From NCBI GenBank assembly GCA_023399815.1, contig JAEWOJ010000206.1, positions 1 to 33,301 on the forward strand: 33,301 bases of DNA, given 5' to 3'. A program made the position numbers and the translations under genes. The stretch's first letter is position 1, and the number at the start of each line of letters is the position of its first letter. Positions 6,966 to 15,520 of this stretch are shown one piece after another. The notes beneath the pieces were generated by a model that saw only the letters and a list, made by a program, of their open reading frames with translations, was not told the DNA's origin and searched no databases. This DNA comes from Pseudomonadota bacterium (GTDB taxonomy: Bacteria > Pseudomonadota > Gammaproteobacteria > Xanthomonadales > Xanthomonadaceae).

Positions 6966-8006
6966 TCAGCCGCGCGGGCCGCCCATGACCGGCAGGATCG
7001 CCCCGCTGATATAGCTCGCGGTCACCGGCGAGGCGAGGAACACATAGGCAGGCGACAATTCCTCCGGCTGCGCGGGCCGGCCCATGTCGCTGTCCTTGCC
7101 GAACCTGGCGACGTCCGGCGCATCCTTGTCCGCCGGGTTCAGCGGCGTCCAGACCGGTCCCGGCGCGACGCAGTTGACGCGGATGCCGCGACCCGACAGC
7201 TGCGCGGCCAACGACCTGGTGAACGCATGGATCGCCCCCTTGGTCGCCGAATAGTCGATCAGCGAGGGGCTGCCGAACAGGGCGGTTTCCGAACCGGTAT
7301 TGATGATGCTGGCGCCTTCGCCCAGGTAGGGCAGCACTGCGCGGGCCATCTGCACATAGCCACCGATGTTCGTCTGCAGGGTCTCCTGCAGGTGCGCGTC
7401 GTCGAGGTCCTCCAGGCGATGGCAATGCAGCTGGAAGGCCGCGTTGTTGACCAGGATGTCGATACCGCCGAGCAGTTCGCCGACCTGCTTGGCCGCCTGG
7501 TCGCAGAACGCTGGATCGCGCACGTCGCCGCTGATGGCGACGCAGCGTGCGCCCTCCTGCTCGACCGCCTTGCAGGTGGCCTGCGCATCTTCGTGTTCGT
7601 CCAGGTACAGCACGGCCACGTCCGCCCCCTCCCGCGCGAACAGGACGGCGACGGCTCGGCCGATTCCCGAGTCGCCGCCGGTGATCAACGCGCGCATGCC
7701 CTCCAGCTTGCCGCTTCCCCGGTAATCGGGCGCCAGGTAGCGGGGCGGCAACTGCAGCTCATGTTCGTTGCCCGGCTTTTCCAGGCTCTGCGCCGGCATC
7801 CTGGCCGGTTGCCGACGGGGGCCGGCCTGCACGCCACCGGCTGCCGGCTTCGGCTTGGGCGCCCCCTGCTTCTTCGCCTTTTTCTGCAGACCCCGCTGCC
7901 GCTCGGCGGTGCGCTCCGCTGCCCGCGCGGAAGCGGACGCAGTGGTCGGGATCTTTCCTGCCGGGGACCCGGACGCGGCGGTGGATGTCTTCTTGCGGGC
8001 AGCCAT
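6966..8006 (-). CDS. SDR family oxidoreductase with Lys/Ala-rich N-terminal tail
   Basis: The 346-residue protein has a roughly 78-residue low-complexity tail rich in Ala, Lys, Arg and Pro, then a classical short-chain dehydrogenase of about 250 residues. The core shows the NAD(P)-binding ITGGDSGIGRAVAV, the structural LVNNAAFQ, and the catalytic Ser plus Tyr-x-x-x-Lys in YSATKGAIHAFT. The PGPVWTPLNP and ASYISGAILPVMGG ends match the YghA/general-stress glucose-dehydrogenase-like subgroup. Substrate is unknown. The ATG at 8006 has AGGAG 9 bases upstream; an in-frame extension to 8282 covers the next gene in another frame and is rejected. The basic tail may bind nucleic acid or be disordered. 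It lies 44 bases downstream of the Cys-rich gene, so the two may be co-transcribed. Confidence 0.9.
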   Translation of the reverse strand: MAARKKTSTAASGSPAGKIPTTASASARAAERTAERQRGLQKKAKKQGAPKPKPAAGGVQAGPRRQPARMPAQSLEKPGNEHELQLPPRYLAPDYRGSGKLEGMRALITGGDSGIGRAVAVLFAREGADVAVLYLDEHEDAQATCKAVEQEGARCVAISGDVRDPAFCDQAAKQVGELLGGIDILVNNAAFQLHCHRLEDLDDAHLQETLQTNIGGYVQMARAVLPYLGEGASIINTGSETALFGSPSLIDYSATKGAIHAFTRSLAAQLSGRGIRVNCVAPGPVWTPLNPADKDAPDVARFGKDSDMGRPAQPEELSPAYVFLASPVTASYISGAILPVMGGPRG

Positions 8007-8050
8007 GGGTCGGTTCTCCTGGAAGGGTACGCAGATCGTCCGCTCGGCGC

Positions 8051-8272
8051 TCAGGCGCCCTGTCCGTTCCCATGCCGGGCGCAATGCTCGCAGCAGTACA
8101 CCACTCCAGCCGCTTCCACGCCGTGCCCGATGACCGCGCACTCGCAGTGCGCGCAACGCGGCGCCATCGCGTGGATGGCGCACTCGAAGGAATCGAAGGT
8201 ATGCGTGGTCGCGCCCTGGGTGACGGTGAAGCTCCTCTCGTAACGGTTGCCGCAGACGTCGCAGGTAGCCAT
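8051..8272 (-). CDS. Cys-rich zinc-ribbon / metallothionein-like protein
   Basis: This 73-residue protein has nine Cys (4, 7, 31, 40, 43, 45, 60, 61, 64) and several His. The N-terminal part (CDVCGNRYERSF, then TFDSFECAIHAM) looks like a small YHS/TRASH-type metal-binding ribbon, and the C-terminal CAHCECAVIGHGVE with YCCEHCA resembles prokaryotic metallothioneins. It should bind zinc or other soft metals in the cytoplasm, either to store them or as a structural zinc protein. ATG 8272 follows GAGGT at 8 bases; the longer frame to 8539 is shadow sequence of the topoisomerase gene. It lies between topoisomerase IB and the SDR on the same strand. Confidence 0.82.
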   Translation of the reverse strand: MATCDVCGNRYERSFTVTQGATTHTFDSFECAIHAMAPRCAHCECAVIGHGVEAAGVVYCCEHCARHGNGQGA

Positions 8273-8403
8273 GGGACAGCACCTCGCTCGTTGACCTGGC
8301 GCCATTCTCCGTCGCGCTCCGGGTGCCCGGCGGTGAAGAGACGTGGAAGCGGTGTGCACGATCCGCCCGCCCTGCAATGGATCGGGAGCGCCGCCATCGC
8401 GGA

Positions 8404-9405
8404 TCAGCGGCGGCACGCGCGCAGCACCTTCAAGGCAGCAGACTCCCATTGCCGGACGCCGCGAAGCGCGCGCAGCGGCTCCAGCTTTCCGGCCCGCCAC
8501 GCGATGAACACATGCGGGTCGATATAGGACGTGCGGCATACCGCGGGCGTATTGCCGAGCATCCCGGCCACCGACGCGACAACCCGGGCCTGGATCGCCG
8601 CCAGCGACGATTCGCTCGCGCCGTCCGGCAACGGTTGCCGCGCCAGCTCGATCAAGGCGGTCAATGTCGCGCCCCAGGTACGGAAGTCCTTGGCGCTGAA
8701 GTCGCTTCCCGTCAGCTGTTTCAGGTATTCGTTGACATCACCCGAATCGACCGGCCGCACCTCGCCTTCGTCGTCCAGGTACTGGAAAAGCATCTTTCCG
8801 GGCAGGTCGTGGCAACGCCGGATCAGCCCCGCCAGCCGCCTGTCGTCTATCCGCAGGAACTGCCGTTGCCCCGACTTTCCGGCGAAGCGGATCCGCGCCT
8901 GTCCGTCTTCGGCCAGGCGCACATGGCGCGTGCGCAGCGTCGTCAGGCCATAGGAGCGGTTGCTGCGCGCATAGGCCGCGTTGCCGATCCTCGCGTAGGT
9001 CCGCCCCATCACGGAGACGACCAGGGCCAGCACCTTCTCGCGCGGCAGTCCCGGCATCGCCAGGTGCCTGCGCACTTGCCGCCGCAGATGCGGCAAGGCC
9101 TTGCCGAACGCCAGGATGCGGGCGAACTTGTCCTCGCCGCGCTGGCGGACCCAGGCCGGGTGGTAGCGATACTGCTTTCGCCCCTGGACATCACGACCGG
9201 TGGCCTGCAGGTGCCCGTCGGCATTCCTGCATATCCAGACGTCGGTATAGGCGGGCGGTATCGCAAGGCGCCGGATCCTTTCCAGGGTCCCACCATCGCG
9301 CACCGGACTCCCATCGCCATCCACGTAGCGGAACCCGCTGCCCGAACGCAGCCGCACGATACCGGGCTGGCGATCATGGACATGGCGCAAGGCAACGCCG
9401 CGCAT
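8404..9405 (-). CDS. DNA topoisomerase IB (poxvirus type)
   Basis: The 333-residue protein has the full layout of bacterial type IB topoisomerases, which relax supercoils through a 3'-phosphotyrosine link without ATP. The N-terminal DNA-clamp domain begins near PGIVRLRSGSGFRYVD. Visible catalytic elements are Arg in RSNRSYGLTTLRTRHV, Lys in FAGKSGQRQF, Arg in DFRTWGATL and the nucleophile Tyr in CRTSYIDPHVFI. The ATG at 9405 has GGGAGAGAG about 11 bases upstream. Bacterial TopIB genes are patchily distributed, which suits an accessory location. It is followed 131 bases later on the same strand by the Cys-rich gene. Confidence 0.93.
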   Translation of the reverse strand: MRGVALRHVHDRQPGIVRLRSGSGFRYVDGDGSPVRDGGTLERIRRLAIPPAYTDVWICRNADGHLQATGRDVQGRKQYRYHPAWVRQRGEDKFARILAFGKALPHLRRQVRRHLAMPGLPREKVLALVVSVMGRTYARIGNAAYARSNRSYGLTTLRTRHVRLAEDGQARIRFAGKSGQRQFLRIDDRRLAGLIRRCHDLPGKMLFQYLDDEGEVRPVDSGDVNEYLKQLTGSDFSAKDFRTWGATLTALIELARQPLPDGASESSLAAIQARVVASVAGMLGNTPAVCRTSYIDPHVFIAWRAGKLEPLRALRGVRQWESAALKVLRACRR

Positions 9406-9465
9406 GGCGATTGGCGCTCTCTCCCGGGTCGATCCTCGATGACATGCGCCGATTCCCGCGCCCCC

Positions 9466-9561
9466 TCACCAGGGAGGGATGCTCAGGACAAGCGCGAGGA
9501 TCAGCGCGATGGCGCCCACGATGATGATCCATCGGCGCGAGGGGAGCCTGCGTCGTTTCAT
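9466..9561 (-). CDS. Tiny one-helix membrane protein (31 aa)
   Basis: The frame encodes a basic start (MKRRRLPSRRW) followed by a single hydrophobic helix IIIVGAIALILALVLSI and a PPW end. The basic side should stay in the cytoplasm. A near-perfect ribosome site AAGGAGGT lies 7 bases before the ATG at 9561, which is the main support that this short frame is translated. Similar KR-rich plus one-helix micro-proteins occur in Xanthomonadaceae genomes. Function is unknown. It starts 147 bases below the 59-aa gene and ends 60 bases above topoisomerase IB, all on the minus strand. Confidence 0.6.
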   Translation of the reverse strand: MKRRRLPSRRWIIIVGAIALILALVLSIPPW

Positions 9562-9613
9562 CCTGGAGACCTCCTTCGTCTGAATGGCCGGATGGGACAA
9601 CGAAGTGCCATGC

Positions 9614-9645
9614 GGTTGGCGGGTTGGCGGGTTGGCGGGTTGGCG
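9614..9645. repeat. Four tandem copies of an 8-base repeat
   Basis: The unit GGTTGGCG is repeated exactly four times, flanked by a partial unit. It lies in the spacer upstream of the 31-aa membrane protein and could vary in copy number through slippage. Confidence 0.9.
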
Positions 9646-9708
9646 GGCTTGAGCATATGGAAACGCGTATGGCTGCTCGGCCCCGCCCCGCACCGCGGCA
9701 CCTCTCAT

Positions 9709-9888
9709 CTAGGATTTCTTCCGACCAGAGCCCGACTTCTTGCCGCCGCCATCCTGCTTGTTGACCGTGGCCCAGGCGATGCGTTCGGCGACCTTCTCGG
9801 ATCGCCCCTGTTTGCGTTCGCTCTCCTCGATGTGTTCGGCCTGCCGCTTCTGCTTGTCCGTGTAGGCGGATTTTTCTCCACGGGACAT
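9709..9888 (-). CDS. Small charged conserved protein (59 aa)
   Basis: The product begins MSRGEKSAYTDKQKRQAEHI, followed by ESERKQGRSEKVAERIAWATVN and a Gly/Lys/Ser-rich tail. This matches a family of small proteins common in proteobacteria, sometimes loosely labelled plasmid stabilisation protein; the Tyr-Thr-Asp-Lys-Gln and Ala-Trp-Ala-Thr-Val-Asn segments are its hallmark. No function is proven and no plasmid context is visible here. AGGAG lies 7 bases before the ATG at 9888. It is likely a helical, soluble protein. Two TTGACT hexamers at 9945-9950 and 9967-9972 (minus strand, 22-base period) lie upstream and may be promoter or operator parts. Confidence 0.75.
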   Translation of the reverse strand: MSRGEKSAYTDKQKRQAEHIEESERKQGRSEKVAERIAWATVNKQDGGGKKSGSGRKKS

Positions 9889-10153
9889 GGCTGGGCTCCT
9901 GTGTGTCTGATGCGCCGACGATGCGCCATGCGACCTGACACCGCAGTCAAGGGATCGTTACGGACGAGTCAAGCGATGTCGCGGCGACGTCGATGCGGCG
10001 CGGCCGCCGCCTTGCATCGACCATTTCATGCGCTGGTCATCCGGATTTCCCATCGCATCGACAGCGGATGCCGCATTTTCGTCCGTGGCGCCAGCACCGG
10101 GCGGGCCATGCCGGCTTGAGCTGGATCATCGCGACCATGAGCGGAGGCTGCGA

Positions 10154-10255
10154 ATGGAAAACAAGACGCAACGGGCATCCTCCCTTTCCTTCCTGATGGC
10201 CTTGGGCTGCATGGCATTGGGCGCATCCGTCGCGGCGTTGCTGCAGGCGCTCTGA
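10154..10255 (+). CDS. Tiny one-helix membrane protein (33 aa)
   Basis: The product is MENKTQRASS followed by a hydrophobic stretch LSFLMALGCMALGASVAALL. A GGAGG ribosome site (10143-10147) lies 6 bases before the ATG at 10154. It is a plausible single-pass inner membrane micro-protein with a Gly/Ala-x-x-x small-residue face that could pack against other helices. I recognise no family and cannot exclude a chance frame. It faces the DUF4124-like gene, whose stop is 46 bases away. Confidence 0.45.
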   Translation: MENKTQRASSLSFLMALGCMALGASVAALLQAL

Positions 10256-10300
10256 ACATTCCACCGCCGGCGCCCAGGCCGACGCGTTGCCCTTCGACAC

Positions 10301-10684
10301 CTATCGACAGGCTTCATGGACCCGGTTGTCCCAGTGACTGGACAGGGCGAATCCCCGTTTCAGCCCGGCCTGGCGATAGGCCGCCTCCCTGCCCTCCCTT
10401 GCCTTGGCACAGGCATCGACGCGAGGACGCCCATTGCGCTGCCGGAGCCGCACGCCGGATAAACCGGACCTGCCAGCGCTACGCGCCACTCGCCGCGGGC
10501 CGGCATTCATCCCCGGCTCAACCGTCGCCTGCGGAAACACGTTCCACGTCTTCGCTGGCGGGCCATCGCAGGGCATCGATTGATAGGACGTCCGCCCCTC
10601 CTCGACGCACTTGAACACCTGTGCCTCCCCGGCCGGGTGCATGCCCGCCATCAGCAGGATAAAAAGAGCTCGGACCTTCGCCAT
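10301..10684 (-). CDS. DUF4124-like secreted protein
   Basis: The 127-residue product has a signal sequence (MAKVRALFILLMAGMHPAGEA) and then the short DUF4124-type beta segment VFKCVEEGRTSYQSMPCDG with two Cys. A basic linker precedes a C-terminal part, DACAKAREGREAAYRQAGLK followed by SSHWDNRVHEAC, that is typical of Xanthomonadaceae members and carries two further Cys. Four Cys outside the signal sequence could form two disulfides in the periplasm. Function is unknown. The start at 10684 is chosen for the signal sequence; upstream ATGs at 10696 and 10762 are possible but add no feature. The ribosome site is weak. Confidence 0.78.
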   Translation of the reverse strand: MAKVRALFILLMAGMHPAGEAQVFKCVEEGRTSYQSMPCDGPPAKTWNVFPQATVEPGMNAGPRRVARSAGRSGLSGVRLRQRNGRPRVDACAKAREGREAAYRQAGLKRGFALSSHWDNRVHEACR

Positions 10685-10840
10685 CCCCGCCCCCATCGTT
10701 CGAATTCGCGAAGCCCAAGCCTGGATGATGCCGGCGCCCTCGTGCATCAGCGCAGCAGGCATTGCCCGGCAGGAAAAAGCCCCGTCGCTGTGTCCGTGAA
10801 CGGCGCCGCGAGCACGTGAAAATTTTTTTTCACAAATGGC

Positions 10841-10869
10841 TTGCTAGGCCCGGAAAGCCCCGCTATCAT
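10841..10869 (+). promoter_or_regulatory. Promoter of the first tRNA-Ala/tRNA-Glu unit
   Basis: TTGCTA (10841-10846), a 17-base spacer and TATCAT (10864-10869) match a sigma-70 promoter. An A/T-rich tract at 10818-10830 just upstream resembles the UP element of strong stable-RNA promoters, and the tract is itself the symmetric GTGAAAA-TTTT-TTTTCAC. The start would be near 10876, about 12 bases before the tRNA. Confidence 0.7.
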
Positions 10870-10887
10870 TTCGTTCTCGGCAACAAC

Positions 10888-10963
10888 GGGGCCATAGCTC
10901 AGCTGGGAGAGCGCCTGCATGGCATGCAGGAGGTCAGCGGTTCGATCCCGCTTGGCTCCACCA
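10888..10963 (+). tRNA. tRNA-Ala (anticodon GGC), copy 1
   Basis: A 76-base cloverleaf with acceptor GGGGCCA/TGGCTCC, D-arm GCTC/GAGC, anticodon stem CCTGC/GCAGG around loop ATGGCAT (anticodon GGC), T-arm AGCGG-TTCGATC-CCGCT and an encoded CCA end. It reads GCC/GCU Ala codons. Confidence 0.97.
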
Positions 10964-10965
10964 CA

Positions 10966-10987
10966 TCCGGACATTAGGCCGTCTGGA
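10966..10987 (+). other. Conserved hairpin in the Ala-Glu tRNA spacer
   Basis: TCCGGAC (10966-10972) pairs with GTCTGGA (10981-10987) around an 8-base loop. The second unit has TCCGGAT (11311-11317) with GTTCGGA (11326-11332). Three of the five differences between units fall in this stem and keep it paired through G-T wobbles. It may guide processing of the precursor by RNases. Confidence 0.5.
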
Positions 10988-11016
10988 TCGCCGAAAAAAT
11001 TTGATGAAGTTTACGC

Positions 11017-11092
11017 GTCCCCATCGTCTAGAGGCCTAGGACATCACCCTTTCACGGTGGCGACCGGGGTTCGAATCCCCGTGGGGACGCCA
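11017..11092 (+). tRNA. tRNA-Glu (anticodon TTC), copy 1
   Basis: A 76-base cloverleaf: acceptor GTCCCCA/TGGGGAC, anticodon loop CTTTCAC with anticodon TTC, T-arm CCGGG-GTTCGAAT-CCCCG region and encoded CCA. It lies 53 bases behind tRNA-Ala and should be cut from the same precursor. Confidence 0.97.
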
Positions 11093-11105
11093 TTCATCGA
11101 AAAAC

Positions 11106-11134
11106 AAAGACCCAGGTTGTTCGGGGTCTTTTTT
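11106..11134 (+). terminator. Intrinsic terminator of the first tRNA unit
   Basis: AAAGACCC (11106-11113) pairs with GGGTCTTT (11124-11131) and runs into a T-tract, 14 bases after tRNA-Glu. Confidence 0.85.
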
Positions 11135-11180
11135 GTTGGAGAAGTCGCCTGCCCAACAGGCAACGGGAAGAAGAAAAAGC

Positions 11181-11209
11181 TTCCACTTCAACAGCGAGTC
11201 CGGTATCAT
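11181..11209 (+). promoter_or_regulatory. Promoter of the second tRNA unit
   Basis: The -10 box TATCAT (11204-11209) is the same as that of the first unit, set 24 bases before the tRNA. The hexamer 17 bases upstream (TTCCAC, 11181-11186) is a poor -35, so strength may differ from copy 1. Confidence 0.5.
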
Positions 11210-11232
11210 TCCGCGCTCGAAAATTTGGATAC

Positions 11233-11308
11233 GGGGCCATAGCTCAGCTGGGAGAGCGCCTGCATGGCATGCAGGAGGTCAGCGGTTCGATCCCGCTTGG
11301 CTCCACCA
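11233..11308 (+). tRNA. tRNA-Ala (anticodon GGC), copy 2
   Basis: Identical over all 76 bases to the tRNA at 10888-10963, including the encoded CCA. Confidence 0.97.
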
Positions 11309-11361
11309 CATCCGGATATTAGGCCGTTCGGATCGCCGAAAAAATTTGATGAAGTTCATGC

Positions 11362-11437
11362 GTCCCCATCGTCTAGAGGCCTAGGACATCACCCTTTCAC
11401 GGTGGCGACCGGGGTTCGAATCCCCGTGGGGACGCCA
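11362..11437 (+). tRNA. tRNA-Glu (anticodon TTC), copy 2
   Basis: Identical over all 76 bases to the tRNA at 11017-11092, with anticodon TTC and encoded CCA. Confidence 0.97.
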
Positions 11438-11445
11438 TTCAAAAG

Positions 11446-11470
11446 AGCTCTGCCCAGGCAGGGCTTTTTT
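11446..11470 (+). terminator. Intrinsic terminator of the second tRNA unit
   Basis: AGCTCTGC-CCAG-GCAGGGCT forms an 8-base-pair stem (one G-T pair) with a tetraloop, followed by six T residues. The sequence is unrelated to the first terminator, so the duplication ends close to the tRNA-Glu 3' end. Confidence 0.85.
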
Positions 11471-11502
11471 GTTGCCCGGATAAACCGCCGTGCGCGGAAA
11501 CC

Positions 11503-11871
11503 TCAGGACACCTGCACGGCCTCGAGCAGCGCCTTGCCCAGTTCGCTTCCCCCATAGGGCTTGGCCAGCTTCACGCCCGCATCGAAAGCCAGGGGCAGCC
11601 GGGAAAGCTCCATCCCCGTCGCCACGAGAAACGGGATGCCGCGCCTGGCGAGCGCCTCGGCAACCGGCGTGCTGTCCTCGTCGCCGGCCAGCCAGAAGTC
11701 CAGGAAAGCGAGCTGCGGCTGCAGTTCGTCGATCATGCCCAGGGCCATGGCCACCGTATCGGCAACGCCGACGACCTGCAGGCCTTCGCGTTCGAGCTGC
11801 AACTGCAGCAGCGTCGCGTTCAAGTCATCGTTCTCCACGATCATCACCCGCATGGAGCGCAGCGAACCCAT
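11503..11871 (-). CDS. Single-domain response regulator (CheY-like receiver)
   Basis: The 122-residue protein is one receiver domain with no output domain. Using the ATG at 11871, the acidic pocket is ENDD (13-16), the phospho-acceptor is Asp58 in AFLDFWL, Thr85 lies in LVATGM and Lys104 in KLAKPYGG, so all key residues are present. It should be a phosphorylated cytoplasmic switch or phosphate shuttle for a histidine kinase encoded elsewhere. The start is uncertain: ATG 11853 (MRVMIVEN) and 11910 are alternatives; 11871 has an AGAGAG site close upstream. The gene is convergent with the second tRNA unit and its stop lies 33 bases from that terminator. Confidence 0.9.
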   Translation of the reverse strand: MGSLRSMRVMIVENDDLNATLLQLQLEREGLQVVGVADTVAMALGMIDELQPQLAFLDFWLAGDEDSTPVAEALARRGIPFLVATGMELSRLPLAFDAGVKLAKPYGGSELGKALLEAVQVS

Positions 11872-11974
11872 CGCATCTCTCTTGGTCCCGGTTGGTTCGA
11901 GTATAGCCATGGATACCATCGCGGACTTTGCGAAAAACACCGGCGAACACCTGCCCAACCCCAGGGCCGTCCGC

Positions 11975-11980
11975 TATACT
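11975..11980 (+). promoter_or_regulatory. -10 box of tRNA-Leu
   Basis: TATACT (11975-11980) matches 5 of 6 of the -10 consensus and lies 13 bases before tRNA-Leu. The region 17 bases upstream has no good -35 hexamer. Confidence 0.45.
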
Positions 11981-11993
11981 TGCGCCCCTGCCA

Positions 11994-12080
11994 GCCGAAG
12001 TGGCGGAATCGGTAGACGCAGCGGACTCAAAATCCGCCGCCCTTAAAAGCGTGTGGGTTCGAGTCCCACCTTCGGCACCA
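11994..12080 (+). tRNA. tRNA-Leu (anticodon CAA)
   Basis: An 87-base class II tRNA: acceptor GCCGAAG/CTTCGGC, anticodon stem GCGGA/TCCGC around loop CTCAAAA (anticodon CAA), a long variable arm (CGCCCTTAAAAGCG), T-arm GTGGG-TTCGAGT-CCCAC and encoded CCA. It reads TTG. Confidence 0.96.
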
Positions 12081-12090
12081 GCACAGCAGA

Positions 12091-12118
12091 AAGCCAGGCA
12101 GCGATGCCTGGCTTTTTT
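12091..12118 (+). terminator. Intrinsic terminator of tRNA-Leu
   Basis: AAGCCAGGC (12091-12099) pairs with GCCTGGCTT (12106-12114) around a 6-base loop and ends in a T-tract, 10 bases after the tRNA. Confidence 0.9.
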
Positions 12119-12165
12119 GCATGCGCCGTCCTTGAAGTCCGCCTCCGGCGCCGCGCACGCCGCTT

Positions 12166-12193
12166 CAAGAAGAAGACCCCGGATTCCGGGGCC
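12166..12193 (-). terminator. Putative terminator of tex
   Basis: On the minus strand a CCCCGG-AAT-CCGGGG stem (12177-12191) is followed by TCTTCTTCTTG, a moderately T-rich tail, about 40 bases after the tex stop codon. Confidence 0.6.
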
Positions 12194-12230
12194 TTCCTTC
12201 GCTCATCTGCCTGAGGCGATCACCGCCGGA

Positions 12231-14576
<2,346 letters not shown>

Positions 14577-14681
14577 TGCCAGGTGCGGGAACACGGTTGC
14601 GGAATACCGCATTCTGGCAATGCCCGGACCTCGGCGGTAGCCGTTGACAGGGGGGCCGTAACCTGCCGCCCTGTCGTTGGC

Positions 14682-14897
14682 TCATCCCAGATGGCGGCTC
14701 AGGCGCTGGAAGGCGATGTCCTCGCGGAGATCCTCCAGCACCATCACCCGCATGCGGCCCCTGCCGCCGACATCCATCACCCGCTCCACATAGATTTCCG
14801 GACCAGCGTCGGTATCCATGCGGGTCTTGCTGAAGCCATAGGGCACCACGCCCTTCTTGCCATCCTTGCTGCCACCGATATAGAGAACGATTGCCAT
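14682..14897 (-). CDS. Small hypothetical protein (71 aa)
   Basis: The product begins MAIVLYIGGSKDGKKGVVPY and continues with GFSKTRMDTDAGPEIYVERV and RMRVMVLEDLREDIAFQRLS. CAGGAG lies about 10 bases before the ATG at 14897. It is soluble, with beta-like segments at both ends and a C-terminal helix; no signal peptide or metal motif is present. I do not recognise a family. It lies 105 bases upstream of tex on the same strand but is probably its own unit. Confidence 0.65.
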   Translation of the reverse strand: MAIVLYIGGSKDGKKGVVPYGFSKTRMDTDAGPEIYVERVMDVGGRGRMRVMVLEDLREDIAFQRLSRHLG

Positions 14898-15029
14898 GGT
14901 GACGGGTACTCCTGCTGCGTCTGTAACGGGTCCACTCTAGGTGGAGGTGCGTTACCAGGATGTACAAAAAAGGTTGATGTCCCATGACCGGCCGGTTGCG
15001 CTTTGACGACCGGCTTTCCACAACACGGT

Positions 15030-15485
15030 TCAGGAAAGGCCGGGCCACCAGCCGCGCCCCTGCATCGCATAGCGATCGGCGGCGCGTTCGAAGGGATTGC
15101 GGACGCTGACGCCGCCGCACAGCAGATAGACCGGCAGGAACAACGGCCCCAGCACCATGTACTGGAACACGTGCGCGCGTTCATGGTCGCCCAGGCGGAC
15201 CTGCGGATGCCGGCAGCGGCCGGCACGGTGCTCGTAGGTCAGGCAAGGCACGTCCAGCGTGTCGCCGGTATGCAGGATCACCATGCCCAGCGTGATCGCG
15301 CCGCCCGGCCCCCAGGGCCAGCGCTGGAACACCAGCGCGCAGTCGCGGCGATTCCAGTGCAGTCGCGCGCCGGCCGCCATTCCCGCGAGCCCGGCCACCA
15401 GGCCGATCAAGGTGTTGGGCGACGTCCACAGCGCGCCCAGCACGCGGCCCAGGCGCAGGCCCCACCTCGCCGCGGATTCATGCAT
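15030..15485 (-). CDS. Membrane protein with HExxH-like zinc motif
   Basis: The 151-residue protein has a hydrophobic helix near residues 24-40 and another at about 107-126. In between lie conserved-looking His/Cys positions, including HERAH (101-105), which is an HExxH motif, immediately before the helix VFQYMVLGPLFLPVYLL. A Glu at 133 in NPFERAADRYA, 28 residues after the motif, could be the third zinc ligand, as in gluzincin peptidases. I have seen similar uncharacterised Xanthomonadaceae proteins but know of no proven activity, so peptidase function is only inferred. The gene starts 35 bases below the DUF5329 stop on the same strand and could be the last gene of the pha operon. The start ATG at 15485 has a short AGGA site. 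Confidence 0.65.
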   Translation of the reverse strand: MHESAARWGLRLGRVLGALWTSPNTLIGLVAGLAGMAAGARLHWNRRDCALVFQRWPWGPGGAITLGMVILHTGDTLDVPCLTYEHRAGRCRHPQVRLGDHERAHVFQYMVLGPLFLPVYLLCGGVSVRNPFERAADRYAMQGRGWWPGLS

Positions 15486-15520
15486 GTCCTGTCACCGGGA
15501 ATGCCGTCGCTCGGGGAACA

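Larger units (their letters stand above)
10888..11437 (+). repeat. Tandem duplication of a tRNA-Ala-tRNA-Glu unit
   Basis: Bases 10888-11092 and 11233-11437 are 205-base copies, 345 bases apart, differing at only five positions, all in the 53-base spacer between the two tRNAs. The tRNAs themselves are identical between copies. Each copy has its own -10 box and its own intrinsic terminator, so they look like two transcription units rather than one. Confidence 0.95.

Noticed and set aside
9709..9888. Plasmid stabilisation or toxin-antitoxin function for the 59-aa protein
   Set aside because: The label is loose in related genomes; no toxin partner, autoregulatory repeat or plasmid gene is adjacent.
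9966..9972. Second TTGACT as a strong -35 for the 59-aa gene
   Set aside because: No -10 hexamer of any quality lies 15-19 bases downstream of either TTGACT, so it is noted in the gene entry only.
10888..11437. tRNA cluster as an integration site for a genomic island
   Set aside because: No integrase, no displaced tRNA 3' end copy and no direct repeat of the tRNA end were found in the stress block or to the right.
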